Part shown: in pieces, positions 1 through 5,036 of the stretch | Position numbering within the stretch: position 1 is the stretch's first letter | How the letters are laid out: every line of letters begins with the position of its first letter | Assembly: GCA_015229045.1 (NCBI GenBank) | Contig: JADGCJ010000202.1 | Location: forward strand, 1-5,392 | Length of the DNA: 5,392 nucleotides | Direction of reading: 5' to 3' | DNA from: Magnetococcales bacterium | GTDB lineage: Bacteria; Pseudomonadota; Magnetococcia; Magnetococcales; DC0425bin3 | Made by a program: the position numbers and the translations under genes | The notes under the pieces: model-generated | Seen by the model: the letters and a program-made list of their open reading frames with translations, nothing else | What the model was told of the DNA's origin: nothing | Databases searched by the model: none

Positions 1-2
1 AC

Positions 3-107
3 ACAAACGCCCTTATCATCTATACACGAATGGATAAACTGCAACTCATCGGATGGGGTGGAGGTTGGGGCGGCAACGGCTGGGGTGGTAATGGCTGGGG
101 CTGGTAG
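3..107 (+). CDS. 3' end of a Gly/Trp-rich protein (partial at the left edge)
   Basis: The frame is open from the window edge to a TAG stop at 105-107, and its last 18 residues are almost entirely Gly, Trp and Asn (GWGGGWGGNGWGGNGWGW). This is the same GWGG motif that dominates the next gene, so the two may be tandem paralogues. An in-frame ATG lies at 30, but it has no ribosome binding site and would give a peptide of only 25 residues. A truncated longer gene entering from the left is therefore more likely. The residues before the Gly/Trp tract are not recognisable. It could also be a decayed fragment. The next gene starts 57 bases downstream with no terminator between them. Confidence 0.45.
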   Translation, partial: TNALIIYTRMDKLQLIGWGGGWGGNGWGGNGWGW

Positions 108-164
108 TATCCCCTGAACAAGAAGAGAATCCATGAATCTCTTCACCTTGCGGAGTCTCGTCAA

Positions 165-632
165 ATGAAAAAATCACTCAGTGCTTTGGCTGTTGCCGCT
201 CTCCTTGCGGGAACAGTCGTGATGATGGCTGACCAGGCCACCGCCGGGTGGGGAGGGTATCCTGGCTACGGTTGGGGCGGCCCCGGTTGGGGCGGCCCCG
301 GCTACTCCGGTTGGGGCGGTGGTCCCTACGGCTGGGGTGGAGGCTATCCCGGCTACGGTTGGGGTGGTGGCTCTTATGGCTGGGGTGGAGGCTATCCCGG
401 CTACGGTTGGGGCGGTGGTCCCGGCTATGGCTATGGCGGACCTCGCGGATGGGGTGGCCCCTACGGATGGGGCGGTGGGGCCTATGGTCCTGCCCCCTAC
501 GGCGCAGGCGGTCCCGCACCCTATGGTGCAGGCGGCCCTGGGCCCGACAACACGCAGGGAGGTGATGACACAAGCACTCCCGGCAACGCTCATCCGACGA
601 CGCCCCCCGCAGCCAAAAACTCTGGAAAATGA
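165..632 (+). CDS. Secreted Gly/Trp/Tyr-rich repeat protein, sulfur-globule-protein-like
   Basis: The protein has 155 residues. Residues 1-27 form a clear Sec signal peptide: MKK start, Ala/Leu/Val core, and likely cleavage after ATA at 27. The mature chain is low complexity. Residues 28-108 repeat PGYGWGGG-type units, with two consecutive 16-residue copies of YGWGGGYPGYGWGGG plus one variable residue (55-70 and 71-86). Residues 110-125 repeat APYGAGGP twice, and the tail is a polar Asp/Thr/Pro/Lys-rich stretch. There is no Cys and no enzymatic motif. The start at 165 is supported by GGAG at 152-155, nine bases upstream. Composition, small size and export resemble the Gly/Tyr/Trp-rich proteins that coat periplasmic sulfur globules in purple sulfur bacteria. 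That match is by composition, not by proven homology. Another Gly-rich envelope or matrix protein is possible. Expression ends at the terminator at 656-691. Confidence 0.8.
   Translation: MKKSLSALAVAALLAGTVVMMADQATAGWGGYPGYGWGGPGWGGPGYSGWGGGPYGWGGGYPGYGWGGGSYGWGGGYPGYGWGGGPGYGYGGPRGWGGPYGWGGGAYGPAPYGAGGPAPYGAGGPGPDNTQGGDDTSTPGNAHPTTPPAAKNSGK
330..425 (+). repeat. 48-bp tandem duplication inside the Gly/Trp-rich gene
   Basis: The first 41 bases of the units starting at 330 and 378 differ at only one site (T against C, within the GGGG-GGTGG stretch). Both units encode YGWGGGYPGYGWGGG. The near identity of DNA, not just protein, points to a recent duplication by slippage or unequal crossing-over. 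Shorter imperfect versions of the same unit occur before (from about 262) and after it. Confidence 0.8.
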
Positions 633-655
633 AGTAAAACGGGGCTACTCCCCGG

Positions 656-691
656 GGGGACGGCAGAGACCGTCCCCATTTTTATGGTTTT
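656..691 (+). terminator. Intrinsic terminator of the Gly/Trp-rich gene
   Basis: A perfect 8-bp stem, GGGGACGG (656-663) with CCGTCCCC (670-677), encloses a 6-nt loop and is followed by ATTTTTATGGTTTT. It lies 23 bases after the stop codon. It is the best-formed rho-independent terminator in the window. Confidence 0.9.
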
Positions 692-697
692 AAAAAA

Positions 698-845
698 GTA
701 ACTATTCAGCACCCGGCAACGAATCGGGGTCCGGGGGGGCTGGCGACCGGACAGGTCCAGGACAGAGTCCTGGTGGGGTTCGGGGCAAAGCCCTGACAGA
801 GGCTTTCATGTCCAAGCCTTTCTTGAGAGGATGCTGAATGGTTAC
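698..845 (+). repeat. Multi-hairpin intergenic repeat element, copy 1 (full length, MITE/REPIN-like)
   Basis: The element is bounded by GTAACTATTCAGC (698-710) and the inverted form GCTGAATGGTTAC (833-845), giving 148 bp. Inside are four consecutive small hairpins: TCCGG/CCGGA (730-734 and 747-751), CCAGGAC/GTCCTGG (757-763 and 767-773), GGGC-AAA-GCCC (783-793) and AGGCTT/AAGCCT (800-805 and 814-819). The left portion recurs at 3582 and 5332 in the same orientation. It encodes no credible protein, so if mobile it must be moved in trans. No target-site duplication is obvious. Known comparable classes are REP/REPIN sequences and MITEs; assignment to either is inference. Confidence 0.8.
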
Positions 846-873
846 TTGAAAAATAGTATTGACGCCGTTCAAA

Positions 874-895
874 CCGTGTCTGCTTTGAGACACGG
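874..895. other. Perfect 8-bp stem-loop between repeats
   Basis: CCGTGTCT (874-881) pairs with AGACACGG (888-895) around the loop GCTTTG. No T-run follows on either strand, so it is not a standard terminator. It lies between the full repeat element and the decayed inverted copy and may be part of the repeat cluster. Confidence 0.5.
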
Positions 896-904
896 GGTTG
901 TTTG

Positions 905-1005
905 CTCGGGAAAAAATGTTGGCATGAAAGACTTTGTTGGGGCTTCGCCCCAGGCCTCGCCAGAGGGAAGGACACAGCCCCTCCTCCTGGGCCTCTGCCC
1001 GCTCT
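905..1005 (-). repeat. Decayed, oppositely oriented copy of the multi-hairpin element
   Basis: Read on the minus strand, 951 back to about 917 aligns with 782-816 of copy 1. Shared landmarks are GGGGC-N-AAGCCC, an AC dinucleotide and an exact CTTTCATG. The hairpin TGGGGC-TTC-GCCCCA sits at 938-952. Further pairings, such as CAGAGG (961-966) with CCTCTG (992-997), suggest the remnant continues to about 1005, but that boundary is a guess. No gene is seen across 633-1207. The rest of this stretch (1006-1130) shows nothing I can name. Confidence 0.5.
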
Positions 1006-1130
1006 TTCAGAGATTGGAAGTGGTGTGTCCCGAAAGCGGATTTGGTTGAGCGCCCAGATTGAATAACCGGGTATTTGCCCGCCGGAATCGCAAAGAGGTC
1101 ACACAAGGATCCGTTCCAACCCGGAAGAGA

Positions 1131-1174
1131 GGTTCCCCTTTCGGTCGCCGGAAAAGGGACAAAGGAAGGGAACC
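1131..1174 (+). promoter_or_regulatory. Nested stem-loop in the untranslated leader of the ParA gene
   Basis: GGTTC (1131-1135) can pair with GAACC (1170-1174). Inside it CCCTTTCGG (1136-1144) pairs with CCG and AAAGGG (1148-1150 and 1153-1158) across a TCG loop with a two-base bulge. The structure ends 33 bases before the ATG. It could be an autoregulatory site or leader fold, since ParA-type ATPase operons are often autoregulated. Nothing beyond the pairing supports that here, and no convincing -35/-10 pair was found. Confidence 0.3.
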
Positions 1175-1207
1175 CCGGAATGTCCAACAGGGGATGAAGC
1201 CCAAAGC

Positions 1208-1954
1208 ATGATCACCGTCATTGGCAATTTGAAAGGTGGCTGCGGCAAAAGCACCATGGCCTTTAATCTGGCGGTCTGGCTGGCCAGCAAAGGGCGTGAT
1301 GTGGTCGCCTTCGACCTTGACCCCCAGGCAACCCTGAGCGATGTCATCGAAGTTCGTCACGACGAGGGGGTCAAGCCGGAGATTCGCGTGTTCCGGGCTG
1401 AGAGCGACCCGGCCAAGGTGTTCAAGCAACACGCTCATGGGGAAATCATCGTCGACGTCGGAGCATCCAACCTTTGGGCCATGCGCCAGGCGATCGCCAT
1501 CGCCGATCGCGTCGTCATCCCGGTCCCTCCGAGCCAGGCCGACGTCTGGTCGACACAGAGGTTCCTGAATATCGTCCAGGAAATATTTCAAAGCAAAGAG
1601 ATCAAAAACCAGGATAGGGACAACAAAGGCAAAGGCAAAGCCAAAAAAAAATCAAACGCTCCCTCCATCCTGATCTTCGTCAATCGGGCCGATACCCACC
1701 CCGGATTGCGGGAATCCGAAGAGACCGCCGCCGCTCTGTCTGCTCTCGAAGGGGTCGTCCTCCTGGAGCAGCGCATCAGCCAGAGGACTTCCTATCGCCG
1801 CTCTTTCAGCGAGGGACGGGCAGTCTTCGAACTGCCGGGAGACCCCAAATCTGCGCAGGAGTTTTACCGCCTGGCCGAAGCGCTCTATCCGTTGGAACCA
1901 ACCCAACCCCGGGAAAAAGTCAAAAAGCCCAAGGAGACCAAGATTCATGCCTGA
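1208..1954 (+). CDS. ParA-family (MinD/ParA) P-loop ATPase
   Basis: The 248-residue product is a compact ParA ATPase without an N-terminal helix-turn-helix. Residues 6-16 (GNLKGGCGKST) are the deviant Walker A motif, with the signature lysine at 9 and the P-loop lysine at 14. FDLDPQ at 35-40 is the switch I/A' motif. IVDVGAS at 81-87 is the Walker B region, in the D-x-G form seen in plasmid- and ICE-type ParAs, continued by IPVPPSQADVW (104-114). Residues 186-206 (EQRISQRTSYRRSFSEGRA and following) match the basic C-terminal region that binds nonspecific DNA in relatives. Oddities are a charged Lys/Asp/Asn-rich linker at 128-150 and a lysine-rich tail at 235-246. ATP-dependent dimerisation and gradient formation on the nucleoid or membrane are family knowledge. 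The start abuts the first beta strand, as usual; the upstream AGGGG (1189-1193) is a weak, distant ribosome site. No ParB partner is nearby. The next gene overlaps by 8 nt. Confidence 0.93.
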   Translation: MITVIGNLKGGCGKSTMAFNLAVWLASKGRDVVAFDLDPQATLSDVIEVRHDEGVKPEIRVFRAESDPAKVFKQHAHGEIIVDVGASNLWAMRQAIAIADRVVIPVPPSQADVWSTQRFLNIVQEIFQSKEIKNQDRDNKGKGKAKKKSNAPSILIFVNRADTHPGLRESEETAAALSALEGVVLLEQRISQRTSYRRSFSEGRAVFELPGDPKSAQEFYRLAEALYPLEPTQPREKVKKPKETKIHA

Positions 1955-2639
1955 CGCACCCGTCAATGAACGCCCGACTGAACAACAGCCAGAAGGCTCG
2001 GTTCCCGGGGAAAGGCCTGCGGTCAAGGGGGTTGCCTTTCACCCGGCCGGACAGTATCAGGAGTGCGGCAGTTGCTCCTCTTTGATTCTGGATCAATTTG
2101 CCAAGAGCTTTGACAAAAGCGCCCGGCGCTGGGAACTGGTCGTCTATCCCTCTCTGGCCGCCTTCATCATCCTGGCCATGTATGGGTTCTTCCTGATTTA
2201 CAGCCTGACGCAGGATATACGGCTGATGTCGACCTCCATCGATCCGCAAATGGGACGCAATATGGGGTCGCTGGCTGCCAATATTGGACACCTGGCCAAC
2301 AATATCGAATTGATGTCCACCCACCTTGAATACATCAGCGACAACATGGAGACCATGTCGGTCGACATGCGTACCATGTCGGAAAACGTTGATCACATGG
2401 CTGAAAATGTGGCAGGCATGAGCGGCAATGTCCAAAATATTACGCGCATCATGACAGACATGTCAGCCCGAATCACCGATATGTCCAACAAGCTGGATAG
2501 TCTGGCGCCCATGACCGCCAGCATGAGTGACATGTCCCATGCCATGCGTATCATGACAGGTTCCGTCGGACGCATGGGATATGACATGAATAATGCGGCA
2601 CGGCCCATGAGCTTCATCAATCGATTCATGCCATGGTGA
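1947..2639 (+). CDS. Single-pass membrane protein with a methionine-rich heptad coiled coil; probable ParA partner
   Basis: The protein has 230 residues and I recognise no named family. Residues 1-63 are soluble, Pro/Glu-rich at first, with a CxxC pair (C40, C43). Residues 64-87 form one hydrophobic segment. From 94 to the end the chain is a long predicted coiled coil with 22 methionines. A hydrophobic residue occurs at every seventh position from 102 to 228, and 13 of the 19 are Met. In 141-186 the a/d pattern is canonical (M-x-x-M, V-x-x-M). After P188 the partner column shifts. The chain ends in FMPW. Basic residues before the membrane segment (K57, R60, R61) predict a cytoplasmic N-terminus and a periplasmic coiled coil. 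Translation starts at an ATG inside the end of the ParA gene, with AAGGAG at 1931-1936, ten bases upstream. The 8-nt overlap implies translational coupling and a shared task with the ATPase. Confidence 0.9.
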   Translation: MPDAPVNERPTEQQPEGSVPGERPAVKGVAFHPAGQYQECGSCSSLILDQFAKSFDKSARRWELVVYPSLAAFIILAMYGFFLIYSLTQDIRLMSTSIDPQMGRNMGSLAANIGHLANNIELMSTHLEYISDNMETMSVDMRTMSENVDHMAENVAGMSGNVQNITRIMTDMSARITDMSNKLDSLAPMTASMSDMSHAMRIMTGSVGRMGYDMNNAARPMSFINRFMPW

Positions 2640-2673
2640 TCCTTTTATCGCCAAGCAAAAAATCGCTCTCACC

Positions 2674-2696
2674 AACCCGACAAGAGGTGGGTTTTG
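2674..2696 (+). terminator. Weak possible terminator after the membrane-protein gene
   Basis: AACCC (2674-2678) and GGGTT (2689-2693) can form a 5-bp stem with a 10-nt loop, followed only by TTG. This is too weak to separate the upstream pair from the next gene reliably. The rest of 2640-2827 holds no gene and no clear promoter. CATAAT at about 2738 looks like a -10 box but lacks a matching -35. Confidence 0.25.
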
Positions 2697-2827
2697 TACC
2701 CCGGACAAGGCCCAAAATAGCAGTCAAACATTGTCAACATAATCGGGAAAACGGCCTTGGCCTTCTCCCTTTCAGACGACCCAGGACACCAGAAGAATCA
2801 CCCTTACGGCAATCATTGGAGAATATC

Positions 2828-3514
2828 ATGTCCCCGAAAACGAAAATGCGCTCGATCCTTTCCACGGCCGCAGTCATGGTGTTGTTGGCCTGCTCGCAAG
2901 GCGCGACCGCCGACGATGCCAAAAACCCCGGTCAACTCGTCGTTCCGCCCAAGTCCCCCCAGGAATTGCAACAACGGATTGAAGGCAACGTCAACAATTT
3001 CTGGCAGAGCAAGCAAAATGCCTACGATGCGTGGCATCGGCAGGTCGACGTGCAACAGGCTGCCAAGGAACGTGCCGTGGATACGGCTGAAACAGCTCAT
3101 GAGCTGAACAACCAGGCCAAAATCATGAATTGGCAAAACAGCCAGCAAGCCTGGACCAATGCGCAGCAACAATCGCAGCTGACCTACCAGAAAGAGGTCG
3201 AAAACAATCTGAAGCTGCAAGAGGCCATGCTGGAGTTCCGTTACCAGCAAGAGCGGATCCGCCTGGAACACCAAAAGGCCCTGGCACAAAATAACGTCTC
3301 CTATCGGCAGGGCAACCTGAGCAACTCCATCATGACCCAGCAAAACGCCCTGATGACCAACACCGCCGGTGTCAACAACTCCCTGTGGGCAGAACGGCAG
3401 GCCATGCAAAATCACATGGCTCAACAGCGCGCTTATCTCCAGCGCGTCAAAGGCGCCCCTGTGCAAGAGATGGCACCTGCCGCCGATGCTCCGGCACAAG
3501 CCAAAACCAAGTGA
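2828..3514 (+). CDS. Exported Gln/Asn-rich coiled-coil protein, probable lipoprotein
   Basis: The 228-residue product starts at an ATG with GGAG at 2818-2821, six bases upstream. The open frame extends to 2633, but those extra 65 residues precede the signal peptide and have no ribosome site, so they are not included. Residues 7-21 form a signal sequence followed by the lipobox LLAC, with lipidation expected at C22. ATA at 26-28 is a competing signal peptidase I site. The mature protein is Gln/Asn/Ala-rich and predicted mostly helical and coiled coil from about 44 to 207, with tryptophans at 59, 69, 102, 109 and 187. The tail is Pro/Ala/Lys-rich. There is no catalytic motif and I do not recognise a family. 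Lying 188 bp after the membrane coiled-coil gene on the same strand, it may be a periplasmic partner of that protein. An unrelated envelope scaffold is the alternative. Confidence 0.85.
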   Translation: MSPKTKMRSILSTAAVMVLLACSQGATADDAKNPGQLVVPPKSPQELQQRIEGNVNNFWQSKQNAYDAWHRQVDVQQAAKERAVDTAETAHELNNQAKIMNWQNSQQAWTNAQQQSQLTYQKEVENNLKLQEAMLEFRYQQERIRLEHQKALAQNNVSYRQGNLSNSIMTQQNALMTNTAGVNNSLWAERQAMQNHMAQQRAYLQRVKGAPVQEMAPAADAPAQAKTK

Positions 3515-3522
3515 TCCGTCGG

Positions 3523-3553
3523 ACCGGAGAAAGGGATAAACCCTTTCTCCGGT
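3523..3553 (+). terminator. Hairpin terminator of the ParA cassette (no U-tract)
   Basis: ACCGGAGAAAGGG (3523-3535) pairs perfectly with CCCTTTCTCCGGT (3541-3553) around ATAAA, a 13-bp stem starting 9 bases after the stop codon. It is followed by TGGGTC rather than a T-run, so termination may be incomplete or the hairpin may mainly protect the mRNA 3' end. Confidence 0.7.
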
Positions 3554-3581
3554 TGGGTCGCGTCCACTGTGAAAAAAAAAT

Positions 3582-3660
3582 GTAACTATTCAGCACCCGG
3601 TAACGAATCGGGGTCCAGGGGGCTGGCTCCCTGGACCCCGATTCGTTGCCGGGTGCTGAA
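3582..3660. repeat. Intergenic repeat copy 2, folded as a near-perfect 32-bp palindrome
   Basis: The sequence opens with GTAACTATTCAGC, identical to the left end of copy 1, and continues with the same core. It then meets its own inverted copy. Arms 3589-3620 and 3629-3660 are complementary over 32 bp with one T/G wobble (at 3601) and an 8-nt loop, GGCTGGCT. The internal hairpin modules of copy 1 are missing. It fills the gap between two convergent genes. Read from the minus strand, the hairpin is followed 8 nt later by nine T's (complement of 3572-3580), so it could terminate the channel gene. Confidence 0.85.
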
Positions 3661-3680
3661 AAGCGCCGCCGGACTGCACC

Positions 3681-5036
3681 TCATTTTTCCTCTTTGAGAG
3701 AGCTGTAGCGCTTGCGAACCACCTCGTCGAGTTGTGCGCTGAAATCCGGGTAGCTTTTGGCGACCCTGGTAAAATCAGCACGGTTCAGGACATACAGGTC
3801 ACAGAAGGTGATGCAACGCACGGTGGCGGTCCTCTCGACATCGCGCAAAAGAGCCACCTCGCCAAAGAAAGACCCGGCCCGCAACTTGACCAGAGGGTGT
3901 CCTTCCGCCGTGAGAACTTCGACCACACCATGGCTCAAGAAAAACATCTCATCACCCTTGTCGCCAGCCTGGATGACCAGCTCCCGAGGAGTACAAATCC
4001 GGGTCGTCAAACATTCGACCAGGTCGATCAAACACTCCTCGCCGGCGTTGACGAAGAAGGGAACGTTCTGCAACATGACCATGTTGACATAACGGTTGAT
4101 CTCTTTTTGCAGCTCCGGGGGAAGCTCCTGAAGGATCTCGGAGGTCAGGGCAGCCCTCTCGGTAAGGAAATGATTGTAGAAGCTGAATATATCCCCCTGA
4201 AGGTGCAAAGGAATGTGGTATTGCTTCATGAAACTGGCCAGGGCGGCAAACTTTTCCCGGCGTCGGTTTTCAAACGAGTTGGCATTGACGATGGTCGTGG
4301 AGATGTTACCGATGATGAAACCGTACATGCCAACGCCTACCAGCATCACCACGACAGCATAAATGCGCGATGCGTCCGTCGTAGGCGTGATGTCTCCATA
4401 ACCCACCGTGGCCACGGTGACCACCAACCAGTAAATGGCCTGAATGTAGATGGAGAGAGGCTCCTTGGTGGTTGTTTCATGGATCAGGATCCAGCCACAA
4501 GCCAGCAGATTGAGACCCATGACCACCCAAAACAACATCATGAGCACCTTGACCCGCTGACTGCTACCCAAGCGGATGGTATCTACCAAAGCGTGCTTGG
4601 TATGGGAACGCAAATCAGCCACGACACTGGGTACCAACAACAGACGCAGTACCCGCGTCAGGCGAATGACCCGCAGTGTATTCAACAGATCCGCATCGTT
4701 GCCAAAAAAGGCGATGACAAGCAGCTCCCAGGGAATCGTCGAGACAAGGTCGACAACGAACCGGCTCTTCAAATAGCGCAAACGTATGGCGCGCAGATCC
4801 GTGATCTGTTCGCCATCCTTGAGGAAGGGGGTATGGAAATTGACGTAGATGTCGACCAGGAAAAAGACCGTCAGGACGGTATCCAGAACATAGGACCAGT
4901 AGGGCGTATCCAGTTTGAGGGCGATGGCGATCGGCACGGAAAGCCCGTACCAGCTGACCGCCGCCAGAATGATATAGTCCCAGTAGATGCGTACGCGGCC
5001 CTGGGGAATCAGGTATGATTTCTTGCTGGATGACAT
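3681..5036 (-). CDS. Cyclic-nucleotide-gated K+ channel, six-TM, SthK-like
   Basis: Counting from the ATG at 5036 the protein has 451 residues, close to bacterial relatives such as SthK (about 430). In order: the pre-S1 stretch YLIPQG...YWD; S1 about 22-40; S2 about 48-66; S3 about 91-110; S4 with arginines every third residue (122, 125, 128, 131); S5 about 162-186; the pore with filter TVGYGD (210-215), which predicts K+ selectivity; S6 about 225-247; a helical C-linker about 252-330; and a cyclic-nucleotide-binding domain about 331-440. The phosphate-binding cassette FGEVALLRDVERTATV (391-406) keeps Glu393 and Arg402, so ligand binding looks intact. The family gates in the inner membrane in response to cAMP or cGMP. 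The frame stays open to a GTG at 5201 with AAGGAG only 3 nt away, adding 55 low-complexity residues. I prefer 5036 because homologous sequence begins there, although its ribosome site is weak. No partner cyclase is in the window. Confidence 0.92.
   Translation of the reverse strand: MSSSKKSYLIPQGRVRIYWDYIILAAVSWYGLSVPIAIALKLDTPYWSYVLDTVLTVFFLVDIYVNFHTPFLKDGEQITDLRAIRLRYLKSRFVVDLVSTIPWELLVIAFFGNDADLLNTLRVIRLTRVLRLLLVPSVVADLRSHTKHALVDTIRLGSSQRVKVLMMLFWVVMGLNLLACGWILIHETTTKEPLSIYIQAIYWLVVTVATVGYGDITPTTDASRIYAVVVMLVGVGMYGFIIGNISTTIVNANSFENRRREKFAALASFMKQYHIPLHLQGDIFSFYNHFLTERAALTSEILQELPPELQKEINRYVNMVMLQNVPFFVNAGEECLIDLVECLTTRICTPRELVIQAGDKGDEMFFLSHGVVEVLTAEGHPLVKLRAGSFFGEVALLRDVERTATVRCITFCDLYVLNRADFTRVAKSYPDFSAQLDEVVRKRYSSLKEEK

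Noticed and set aside
174..593. Two minus-strand frames and out-of-frame plus frames over the Gly/Trp-rich gene
   Set aside because: Byproducts of the low-complexity GGN repeats; only the 165-632 frame has a signal peptide and ribosome site.
698..1005. CRISPR array or tRNA cluster in the hairpin-rich intergenic region
   Set aside because: The hairpins differ from each other, there are no regularly spaced identical repeats, and no cloverleaf or CCA-ended structure was found.
831..1049. Plus-strand frame beginning MLNGYLKN
   Set aside because: Its start codon is supplied by the right end of the repeat; the same MLNGY start appears at the copy ending the window on the minus strand, so it is a repeat by-product.
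702..1187. Minus-strand frame of 161 codons across the repeat cluster
   Set aside because: It runs through the repeat element and its decayed copy, with no ribosome site or recognisable protein feature.
1007..1591. Minus-strand frame of 194 codons overlapping the ParA gene
   Set aside because: Antisense to a clear Walker-motif ATPase; no independent support.
1208..1954. Chromosomal Soj/ParA of a parABS locus or MinD
   Set aside because: No ParB gene or 16-bp parS-like palindrome follows, and the C-terminus lacks a clear amphipathic MinD membrane-targeting helix; the partner is a membrane coiled-coil protein instead.
2633..2827. Longer start for the exported coiled-coil protein
   Set aside because: Adds 65 unremarkable residues before a signal peptide, overlaps the previous stop, and has no ribosome site, whereas 2828 has GGAG at good spacing.
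2813..3499. Minus-strand open frame of 228 codons opposite the exported coiled-coil gene
   Set aside because: Antisense shadow; the plus strand has a ribosome site, signal peptide and coherent coiled coil.
3732..5018. Plus-strand open frame of 428 codons opposite the channel gene
   Set aside because: It is fully antisense to a channel with unmistakable motifs, has a Gln/Asp/His-rich composition with no domain, and is explained by GC codon bias.
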